Assembly: GCF_014205055.1 (NCBI RefSeq)
Contig: NZ_JACHMS010000001.1
Coordinates: forward strand, 7,006,001 to 7,070,000
Reading direction: 5' to 3'
Source: Streptomyces luteogriseus
Lineage (GTDB): Bacteria; Actinomycetota; Actinomycetes; Streptomycetales; Streptomycetaceae
Length of the DNA stretch: 64,000 nucleotides
The translations under genes were made by a program, and so were the position numbers. Of this stretch, positions 58,119 through 64,000 are shown one piece after another; position 1 is the first letter of the stretch; each line of letters begins with the position of its first letter. The notes beneath the pieces were generated by a model. The model was not told the origin of the DNA. It saw only the letters and a program-made list of their open reading frames with translations, and ran no database searches.

Positions 58119-59266
58119 GTGTGACGGCAGCAAAGGGATTCACGGCAGCGGGCATCGCCGCCGGGATCAAGGAGAACGGCAACCCCGACCTGGCCCTCGT
58201 GGTCAACACCGGCCCCCGCCGAAGCGCCGCCGGCGTCTTCACCTCCAACCGCGTCAAGGCCGCGCCGGTCCAGTGGTCCGAGCAGGTGCTGAAGAGCGGA
58301 CAGGTCTCCGCCGTCGTCCTCAACTCCGGTGGCGCCAACGCCTGTACGGGACCGAAGGGCTTCCAGGACGCGCACGCGACGGCCGAGAAGGCCGCCGAGG
58401 TCCTCGGGCGGGGCGCCATCGAGGTGGCCGTCTGCTCGACCGGCCTCATCGGCATCCTGCTCCCCATGGACAAGCTGCTCCCGGGCATCGAGACGGCCGC
58501 CGGGGCCCTGAGCGAGCACGGCGGTGAGAAGGCCGCCATCGCCATCAAGACCACCGACACCGTCCACAAGACGTCCGTCGTCACCAAGGACGGCTGGACC
58601 GTCGGAGGCATGGCCAAGGGCGCGGGCATGCTCGCCCCCGGCCTCGCCACCATGCTCGTCGTCCTCACCACCGACGCGGACCTGGAGAACGACGTCCTGG
58701 ACAAGGCCCTGCGCGCGGCCACCCGGACGACCTTCGACCGGGTCGACTCCGACGGCTGCATGTCCACCAACGACACCGTGCTGCTGCTCGCCTCCGGCTC
58801 CGCCGACGTCACCCCGGAGTACGAGGAGTTCGCCGAGGCCGTACGGCAGGTCTGCGACGACCTCGGCCAGCAGCTCATCCGGGACGCCGAGGGCGCCAGC
58901 AAGGACATCAAGGTCGAGGTGATCAACGCCGCGACCGAGGACGACGCCGTGGAGGTGGGCCGCTCCATCGCCCGCAACAACCTCCTCAAGTGCGCCATCC
59001 ACGGCGAGGACCCCAACTGGGGCCGCGTGCTCTCCGCGATCGGCACCACGTCCGCCGCCTTCGAGCCCGACCGTCTGAACGTCGCCATCAACGGCGTCTG
59101 GGTCTGCAAGAACGGCGGTGTCGGCGAGGACCGCGACAAGGTCGACATGCGCTACCGCGAGGTGCACATCGTCGCCGACCTCGCCGCCGGGTCCGAGACC
59201 GCCACGATCTGGACCAACGACCTCACGGCCGACTACGTCCACGAGAACAGCGCGTACTCGTCATGA
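58115..59266 (+). CDS. argJ: Ornithine acetyltransferase/N-acetylglutamate synthase
   Basis: 383 residues. The autoproteolytic site and nucleophile Thr are in GAGMLAPGLATMLVVLTTDA (cleavage before the Thr gives alpha and beta chains). The N-terminal SVTAAKGFTAAGIAAGIKENGNPDLALV and the C-terminal AIHGEDPNWGRVLSAIG are typical. It transfers acetyl from acetylornithine to glutamate, making the pathway cyclic. The GTG start overlaps the argC stop (GTGA) and the stop overlaps the argB ATG. Confidence 0.97.
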   Translation: MSVTAAKGFTAAGIAAGIKENGNPDLALVVNTGPRRSAAGVFTSNRVKAAPVQWSEQVLKSGQVSAVVLNSGGANACTGPKGFQDAHATAEKAAEVLGRGAIEVAVCSTGLIGILLPMDKLLPGIETAAGALSEHGGEKAAIAIKTTDTVHKTSVVTKDGWTVGGMAKGAGMLAPGLATMLVVLTTDADLENDVLDKALRAATRTTFDRVDSDGCMSTNDTVLLLASGSADVTPEYEEFAEAVRQVCDDLGQQLIRDAEGASKDIKVEVINAATEDDAVEVGRSIARNNLLKCAIHGEDPNWGRVLSAIGTTSAAFEPDRLNVAINGVWVCKNGGVGEDRDKVDMRYREVHIVADLAAGSETATIWTNDLTADYVHENSAYSS

Positions 59267-60177
59267 GCAGTGGAGCGACGCGCAAGCACACCGCCCTGCC
59301 CAAGGCGCAGATCCTCATCGAGGCCCTGCCCTGGCTGGTCCGGCACAACGGCAAGACGGTCGTCATCAAGTTCGGCGGCAACGCCATGATCGACGAGGAC
59401 CTCAAGGCCGCCTTCGCGAAGGACGTGGTGTTCCTGCACCACGCCGGCCTCAAGCCCGTCGTCGTGCACGGCGGCGGCCCGCAGATCAGCGCCGCCCTCG
59501 ACCAGCACGGCATCGTCAGCGAGTTCAAAGCGGGCCTCAGGGTGACCACCGAGGACGCCATGGACGTCGTACGGATGGTGCTGGCCGGGCAGGTCCAGCG
59601 CGAACTGGTCGGGCTGCTCAACCAGCACGGTCCGCTCGCCGTCGGCCTGACCGGCGAGGACGCGCACACCATCACCGCCACCAAGCACCAGCCCGAGATC
59701 GACGGAGAGCTGGTCGACATCGGGCGCGTGGGCGAGATCACCGCGATCGACACCGGCGCCATCGAGGCCCTGCTCGCCGACGGCCGCATCCCGGTCGTCT
59801 CCTCGATCGCCCGCTCCCAGGACGACGGACATGTCTACAACGTCAATGCTGATACGGCGGCTGCGGCACTCGCTGCTGCACTGGACGCCGAAACCCTCAT
59901 GGTCCTCACGGACGTCGAGGGCCTCTACGAGGACTGGCCGCACAGCGACGAGGTGATCAGCCGCCTCACCGCGACCGAGCTGGAGCGGCTGCTGCCGGAC
60001 CTGTCGTCCGGCATGGTGCCGAAGATGGAGGGCTGCCTGCACGCCGTACGCAACGGCGTCACCACCGCCCGCGTCATCGACGGCCGGGTCCAGCACTCGA
60101 TCCTGCTGGAGATCTTCACCGACGAGGGCATCGGCACGATGGTCGTGCCCGACGAGCACGAGGGGGAAGCCGTATGA
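59263..60177 (+). CDS. argB: Acetylglutamate kinase
   Basis: 304 residues of the amino-acid-kinase fold. IKFGGNAMIDEDLKAAFAKDVVFLHHAGLKPVVVHGGGPQI is the N-terminal ATP/substrate region, and NADTAAAALAAALDAETLMVLTDVEGLY and GGMVPKMEGC-type SGMVPKMEGCL are conserved. It phosphorylates N-acetylglutamate. The N-terminal extension (about 20 residues, SGATRKHTALPKAQIL) is the arginine-sensing helix of feedback-inhibited kinases, so it is probably inhibited by arginine. ATGA overlap on both sides. Confidence 0.97.
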   Translation: MSSGATRKHTALPKAQILIEALPWLVRHNGKTVVIKFGGNAMIDEDLKAAFAKDVVFLHHAGLKPVVVHGGGPQISAALDQHGIVSEFKAGLRVTTEDAMDVVRMVLAGQVQRELVGLLNQHGPLAVGLTGEDAHTITATKHQPEIDGELVDIGRVGEITAIDTGAIEALLADGRIPVVSSIARSQDDGHVYNVNADTAAAALAAALDAETLMVLTDVEGLYEDWPHSDEVISRLTATELERLLPDLSSGMVPKMEGCLHAVRNGVTTARVIDGRVQHSILLEIFTDEGIGTMVVPDEHEGEAV

Positions 60178-61373
60178 CCGCCCATCAGGAGTACGCCGAG
60201 CGGTGGCAGGGCGCGCTCATGAACAACTACGGCACCCCGCTGCTGCCCCTGGCCCGCGGCGAGGGCACCCGCGTCTGGGACGCCGACGGCAATTCCTACC
60301 TCGACTTCGTCGGTGGCATCGCCACCAACGCCCTCGGCCACGCCCACCCGGCCGTCGTCGAGGCCGTGAGCCGGCAGATCGGCTCGCTCGGCCACATCTC
60401 CAACTTCTTCATGGCCGAGCCGACCGTCGCCCTCGCCGAGCGGCTGCTGCGCCTCTTCGGCCGGGACGGCAAGGTCTTCTTCTGCAACTCCGGCGCCGAG
60501 GCCAACGAGGCCGCCTTCAAGATCGGCCGGCTGACCGGCCGGACCCATGTCGTCGCGACCGAGGGCGCCTTCCACGGGCGGACCATGGGCGCCCTGGCCC
60601 TGACCGGCCAGGCCGGCAAGCGCGAACCGTTCCTGCCGCTGCCCGGCGAGGTCACCCACGTGCCGTTCGGCGACGCGCAGGCCTTGGCCGCCGCCGTCAC
60701 CGACGAGACCGCGCTCGTCATCCTGGAGCCGATCCAGGGCGAGCTCGGCGTCGTCGTCCCGCCCGCCGGCTACCTCAAGGCCGCCCGGGCCATCACCGCC
60801 GCGACCGGGGCGCTCCTCGTCCTCGACGAGGTGCAGACCGGCATCGGCCGGACCGGGCACTGGTTCGAGTACCAGGCCCACGAGGGCGTCCTGCCCGACG
60901 TGGTCACCCTCGCCAAGCAGCTCGGCGGCGGGCTGCCGCTCGGCGCGACCGTCGCCTTCGGCCGGGCCGCCGACCTGCTCCGGCCCGGCCAGCACGGCAC
61001 GACCTTCGGCGGCAACCCCGTCGCCTGCGCCGCCGGGCTCGCCGTCCTCGACACCATCGAGAACGAGGGGCTGCTGGAGAACGTCAAACGGCAGAGCGAG
61101 AGGCTGCGGGACGGAATCGAGGGCCTCGGTCATCCGTTGATCGATTTCGTCCGGGGTACGGGACTCCTCCTGGGTATCGTGCTCACCGAGCCGCTCGCGC
61201 CCCAGGTGCGCCAGGCGGCTCAGGAGGCCGGATTCCTGGTGAACGTGCCCGCCCCCGACGTCGTCCGGCTGATGCCGCCACTGAACCTCGGCGACGACGA
61301 GGCGGACGCGTTCCTCGGGGCGCTGCCCGGCATCCTCCAGGCAGTCAGCGGGGACGGACGATCCGGGGAATGA
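60174..61373 (+). CDS. argD: Acetylornithine aminotransferase
   Basis: 399 residues, class III PLP aminotransferase: NSGAEANEAAFKIGR, GAFHGRTMGALALTG, LVLDEVQTGIGRTGHWF, PLP lysine in VVTLAKQLGGGLPLGA, and GTTFGGNPVACAAGLAVL. It transfers amino groups between glutamate and N-acetylglutamate semialdehyde. Starts in the argB stop codon (ATGA). Confidence 0.97.
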   Translation: MTAHQEYAERWQGALMNNYGTPLLPLARGEGTRVWDADGNSYLDFVGGIATNALGHAHPAVVEAVSRQIGSLGHISNFFMAEPTVALAERLLRLFGRDGKVFFCNSGAEANEAAFKIGRLTGRTHVVATEGAFHGRTMGALALTGQAGKREPFLPLPGEVTHVPFGDAQALAAAVTDETALVILEPIQGELGVVVPPAGYLKAARAITAATGALLVLDEVQTGIGRTGHWFEYQAHEGVLPDVVTLAKQLGGGLPLGATVAFGRAADLLRPGQHGTTFGGNPVACAAGLAVLDTIENEGLLENVKRQSERLRDGIEGLGHPLIDFVRGTGLLLGIVLTEPLAPQVRQAAQEAGFLVNVPAPDVVRLMPPLNLGDDEADAFLGALPGILQAVSGDGRSGE

Positions 61374-61380
61374 GACGACG

Positions 61381-61926
61381 ATGAGTCAGGCGCAGGACCA
61401 CGAGCAGCCGGGGGCGAACGGGCCCGCCGTGCCGCAGACCCGCACCGCCCGCCACCGCCGGATCGTGGACATCCTCAACCGGCAGCCGGTGCGCTCGCAG
61501 AGCCAGCTGGCGAAGCTGCTCGCCGACGACGGGCTGAACGTCACACAGGCGACGCTCAGCCGGGATCTGGACGAGCTGAACGCGGTGAAGATCCGCAACG
61601 ACGACGGCGACCTGATCTACGCGGTGCCCAGCGAGGGCGGGTTCCGTACGCCCCGGGCGCCGCTGGGCGGGTCGGCGAAGGAGGAGCGGATGCGGCGGCT
61701 CTCGCAGGAGCTGCTGATCTCCGCGGAGGCTTCGGCGAACCTCGTGGTCCTGCGGACCCCTCCGGGGGCCGCCCAGTTCCTGGCCTCGGCCATCGATCAG
61801 GCCGAGCTGCACGACATCCTGGGGACGATCGCGGGTGACGACACGCTGATGCTGATCAGCAGGAACCCCGATGGGGGACAGGCCCTGGCGGATCATCTGC
61901 TGAGGCTGGCGCAGAACGGCCACTGA
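61381..61926 (+). CDS. argR: Arginine repressor ArgR
   Basis: 181 residues. Winged helix-turn-helix at about 25-80 (RIVDILNRQPVRSQSQLAKLLADDGLNVTQATLSRDLDELNAVKI), followed by the C-terminal hexamerisation/arginine-binding domain (NLVVLRTPPGAAQFLASAIDQAELHDILGTIAGDDTLMLI). The first 20 residues are a disordered extension. With arginine it binds ARG boxes, one of which lies upstream of argC. It is the last gene of the operon, 7 nt after argD. Confidence 0.96.
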   Translation: MSQAQDHEQPGANGPAVPQTRTARHRRIVDILNRQPVRSQSQLAKLLADDGLNVTQATLSRDLDELNAVKIRNDDGDLIYAVPSEGGFRTPRAPLGGSAKEERMRRLSQELLISAEASANLVVLRTPPGAAQFLASAIDQAELHDILGTIAGDDTLMLISRNPDGGQALADHLLRLAQNGH

Positions 61927-61955
61927 GGGTCGTCGTTCGGGTGCGGGTGAGCTGC

Positions 61956-61990
61956 GGCTGATCGCGCAGTTCCCCGCGCCCCTGAGGGCG
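61956..61990. repeat. Dispersed GC-rich intergenic repeat, copy 3 (after argR)
   Basis: GGCTGATCGCGCAGTTCCCC followed by GCGCCCCTGAGGGCG, sharing the core CAGTTCCCCGCGCCCCT with copies after helY and pheT. It lies 30 nt after the argR stop and directly before a hairpin. Confidence 0.6.
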
Positions 61991-61993
61991 TAC

Positions 61994-62025
61994 GCCCCAG
62001 CTGCGGGCATGCGTGCCGCTGGGGC
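61994..62025 (+). terminator. Hairpin at the end of the arg operon
   Basis: GCCCCAGC (61994-62001) pairs with GCTGGGGC (62018-62025), and an inner GGCA-TGCC pair adds to the stem. It lies between the convergent argR and apbE genes and could terminate both. Confidence 0.65.
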
Positions 62026-62094
62026 GGCATCCGTCCCGAGGGGAGCGGCACCCCGTTCCGTTGGGCTGCGGGCCCACCCGTCCCCGGCCGCAAC

Positions 62095-62898
62095 TCACCC
62101 CAGCCGCGCCGCCAACCCCCCGGTGCAGCGCACCTCGTCGCCGGCCGTGATCAGCAGCGCCTCGACGCCCGGCAGGGACTCCAGCCAGGCCAGCCCCTCC
62201 CGCGACCCCATCGCGAATGCCGCCGTCGCCCAGCAGTCCGTCCACGTCAGCCGAGGCCCGACCACGGTTACGGCGACCAGGTCGGTCACGGCCGACCGCC
62301 CCGTGCGCGGATCCACGATGTGCGCGCCCCGTTCCGCCGTACCGGACGTGGCCACGGACAACTCGTCCACCCCGCCCGCGGAGACGACCGCCGCGAGACC
62401 CCCCGGCCGCAAAGGATCCGACACCCCCACACGCCACGGCCGCTGCCCGCCCGGTGTGCCGAGCAACTGCACGTCACCGCCGCCGTTGAGACTCACCCCG
62501 CACACCCCGGGCACGTCCGCCAGCAGCCGCGCCGCCCGCTCGACCGCCCAGCCCTTGACGATGCCGGTCGGGTCGAGGTGGCCCTGGTACGACGTGCTGA
62601 ACCAGCCGTCGCTCTGCTGCTCCGCCTCGGCGGCCAGTTCCAGCACCTCGGCGACCTCGGGATCGCACTCCGCGACGGTCACCTCGCCGCGCTGCAGCCG
62701 TGAGATCTGGCTGTCCTCGCGGTACGTGCTGAACACCTCGTCGACCCGGTGCAGCCCGGCCACGGCCTCGTCCAGGGCCGCGCGCACGGCGGCCGGTTCC
62801 CCGCCGCGGACGTCGAAGGAGAAGACGGTCCCCATCGTCTCCTCGGCATGACGTACCGCGGCGGGAGCCTGTGCGGAGTCGGCCACCGTGTCAGCCAC
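62095..62898 (-). CDS. apbE: FAD:protein FMN transferase (ApbE)
   Basis: 267 residues. ApbE motifs: AEETMGTVFSFDVRGG, FSTYREDSQISRL, LDPTGIVKGWAVERAARLL, GVSLNGGGDVQLLG, VATSGTAERGAHIVDPRTGR and WTDCWATAAFAMG. The enzyme transfers FMN from FAD onto Thr in SGAT motifs, with Mg. The GTG (MADTVADSAQ) overlaps the stop of the upstream FMN-binding protein by 8 nt, so the pair is translationally coupled and the neighbour is its obvious substrate. No signal peptide or lipobox is evident with this start, though export cannot be excluded. Confidence 0.92.
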   Translation of the reverse strand: MADTVADSAQAPAAVRHAEETMGTVFSFDVRGGEPAAVRAALDEAVAGLHRVDEVFSTYREDSQISRLQRGEVTVAECDPEVAEVLELAAEAEQQSDGWFSTSYQGHLDPTGIVKGWAVERAARLLADVPGVCGVSLNGGGDVQLLGTPGGQRPWRVGVSDPLRPGGLAAVVSAGGVDELSVATSGTAERGAHIVDPRTGRSAVTDLVAVTVVGPRLTWTDCWATAAFAMGSREGLAWLESLPGVEALLITAGDEVRCTGGLAARLG

Positions 62899-63946
62899 CG
62901 GCCTGGTCCAGCGCGGACTGGAGGGACTGCTTGTAGCCGGCGCTGGTGTACGTCGCACCGGACACGGCGTCGATCTGCGCGTTCCCGGCCGCGACGGCCG
63001 CCTGGTTGAGGCGGGGGACGGACGAGGAGGTGATCTGGTCGCTGCGGCCGCCCTTGGGCGCCTGGACCGCCTCCGCCTTGGTGATCTTCCCGCCGGTGAC
63101 GGTCACCCGTACCTGCACCGGCCCGTACTGCGTCTGCGCCGCAGTGCCGGTCAGGGTCTGCGGGGCGGCCTGGCCGCCCCCCGAGCCCGCGGCCTGCGAG
63201 GAACCGCCCCCGGCCGGAGCCTTGTCCAGCGCGGACTGGAGCGACTTCTTGTACCCCGCACTGGTGTACGTGGCGCCCGAGACCGCGTCGACGTCCGCGT
63301 TCCCGGCCGCCACGGCCGCCTGGTTGAGGCGGGGCACCGAGCTCGCTGTGATCTGGTCGCTGCGGCCGCCCTTGGGCGCCTGGACCGCCTCCGCCTTGGT
63401 GATCTTCCCGCCCGCCACGGTGACGCGCACCTGCACCGGGCCGTACTGCGTCTGCGCGACATCACCGGTCAGCGTCTGCGCGTCGCCCGAGCCCTGCTGC
63501 GCTCCGGCGGACGCCTTCGCCTTGTCCAGCGCGGACTGGAGCGACTTCTTGTACCCGACGCTGGTGTAGGTGGCGCCCGAGACCGCGTCGATCTCGGCGC
63601 CCTGCGCCGCGACCACCGCCTGGTTCAGGCGGGGCACCGAGCTGGCGGTGATCTGGTCGCTGCGGCCGCCCTTGGGCGCCTGGACCGCCTCGGCCTGGGT
63701 GATCTTGCCGTTGCTCATCGTCAGACGGACCTGCACGGCGCCGTACTGCGTCTGCGCCGCGTCACCGGTGACCGCGCCGTTCACGCCGCCCTGCGGGGCC
63801 TGCCCGGCCGCCGCGGGCGGGGCCTGCCCCGCCGCCTGGGCGGAGCCCGGGTCGGAGGCCGGCTTCAGCGACAGCAGCAGCACGATCCCGGAGACGGTGG
63901 CTGCGCCGGCGAGCACGGCACGCCGGACGGGGTGAGACTTCCTCAT
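62891..63946 (-). CDS. Triple-domain FMN-binding protein, ApbE substrate
   Basis: 351 residues. An N-terminal signal anchor (about 8-28, RRAVLAGAATVSGIVLLLSL) is followed by three FMN_bind domains (about 55-145, 158-245, 263-351). Each ends in DAVSGATYTS, whose last Thr of SGAT (about 126, 226, 332) is the expected covalent FMN site. The domains are nearly identical, with Q-rich linkers. It is presumably anchored outside the membrane and carries three flavins as an electron wire, receiving electrons from a membrane reductase not present in this window. Period of the DNA repeat is about 300-318 bp. Confidence 0.9.
   Translation of the reverse strand: MRKSHPVRRAVLAGAATVSGIVLLLSLKPASDPGSAQAAGQAPPAAAGQAPQGGVNGAVTGDAAQTQYGAVQVRLTMSNGKITQAEAVQAPKGGRSDQITASSVPRLNQAVVAAQGAEIDAVSGATYTSVGYKKSLQSALDKAKASAGAQQGSGDAQTLTGDVAQTQYGPVQVRVTVAGGKITKAEAVQAPKGGRSDQITASSVPRLNQAAVAAGNADVDAVSGATYTSAGYKKSLQSALDKAPAGGGSSQAAGSGGGQAAPQTLTGTAAQTQYGPVQVRVTVTGGKITKAEAVQAPKGGRSDQITSSSVPRLNQAAVAAGNAQIDAVSGATYTSAGYKQSLQSALDQAGG
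62906..63760 (-). repeat. Three near-identical FMN_bind-coding repeats
   Basis: The segment CTGCGGCCGCCCTTGGGCGC occurs at 63042, 63360 and 63660, and about 200 bp around each copy is almost identical. Periods are 318 and 300 bp. Close identity suggests duplication followed by gene conversion; copy number could vary between strains. Confidence 0.85.
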
Positions 63947-64000
63947 CGTTTCCCAAACTCCTGAAGGGCTGTTGGTGTCCCGTCGCTCACATCTCGAACG

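Noticed and set aside
63151..63465. Arg/Pro-rich minus-strand frame inside the FMN-binding gene
   Set aside because: Alternative frame of the repeat region; no support.

Overview
The window is about 73% GC by eye, with strong G/C third-position bias, many GTG/TTG starts, ATGA/GTGA stop-start overlaps and very few TTA codons. Gene content and order point to a Streptomyces chromosome core region (Actinomycetota). The order from pafC-tatA-tatC-helY through a cvn/rar conservon, glnA4, infC-rpmI-rplT, ohkA and pheST to argCJBDR runs parallel to my recollection of the S. coelicolor SCO163x to SCO157x interval. Nothing looks like a plasmid, phage or insertion sequence, and I saw no tRNA, rRNA or CRISPR array.

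Layout. 0-6.5 kb: end of a WYL regulator (PafC-like), two small proteins, tatA, tatC, a lipid kinase and the helicase HelY. 6.8-11.4 kb: conservon rarABCD (membrane kinase-like protein, roadblock protein, DUF742 protein, GTPase) followed by a P450 (rarE) that lacks the ExxR motif. 11.4-15.1 kb: pseudouridine synthase, acetyltransferase, iron-regulated siderophore-interacting protein and a 5'-3' exonuclease. 15.2-19.0 kb: two-gene glycine betaine ABC transporter with permease and two binding domains fused. 19.2-22.6 kb: XRE-cupin regulator, BtuF-like protein, TDT transporter and LysR regulator. 22.6-29.3 kb: an ethanolamine/gamma-glutamylation catabolic cluster (permease, hydrolase, FCD regulator, GlnA4-type ligase, aldehyde dehydrogenase, SDR). 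A shared operator-like motif sits in both of its intergenic regions.

29.4-36.1 kb: DUF2510 protein, PLP aldolase/racemase-fold enzyme, a repeat-rich membrane protein translationally coupled to a membrane-anchored subtilase, an SseB-like protein and a DUF1844 protein. 36.2-38.9 kb: infC (with an AUC start and an upstream attenuator-like hairpin), rpmI, rplT and an rRNA methyltransferase. 38.9-43.9 kb: orphan kinase ohkA, pheS and pheT (pheT carries an in-frame palindromic insertion). 44.2-47.8 kb: NsdA-like regulator, NUDIX protein, small membrane proteins and hydroxyacyl-CoA dehydrogenase. 48-56.9 kb: Tat-exported glycosidase-like protein, DUF1918, a divergent EamA/MocR pair, acetyltransferase, degenerate histidine phosphatase, DUF6314, secreted arabinofuranosidase and DUF6215. 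57.1-61.9 kb: argCJBDR with an ARG box. 62.1-64 kb: ApbE flavin transferase and a triple-domain FMN-binding protein.

Likely co-operation. ArgR represses its own operon. ApbE is placed to flavinylate its coupled partner at three sites. The FCD regulator probably controls ethanolamine uptake and catabolism. Four genes carry a TTA codon (rarC, ohkA, the NUDIX gene and the small gene convergent to it), so the developmental tRNA BldA could gate them. All functions are inferred from sequence patterns and family knowledge; no database search was run.
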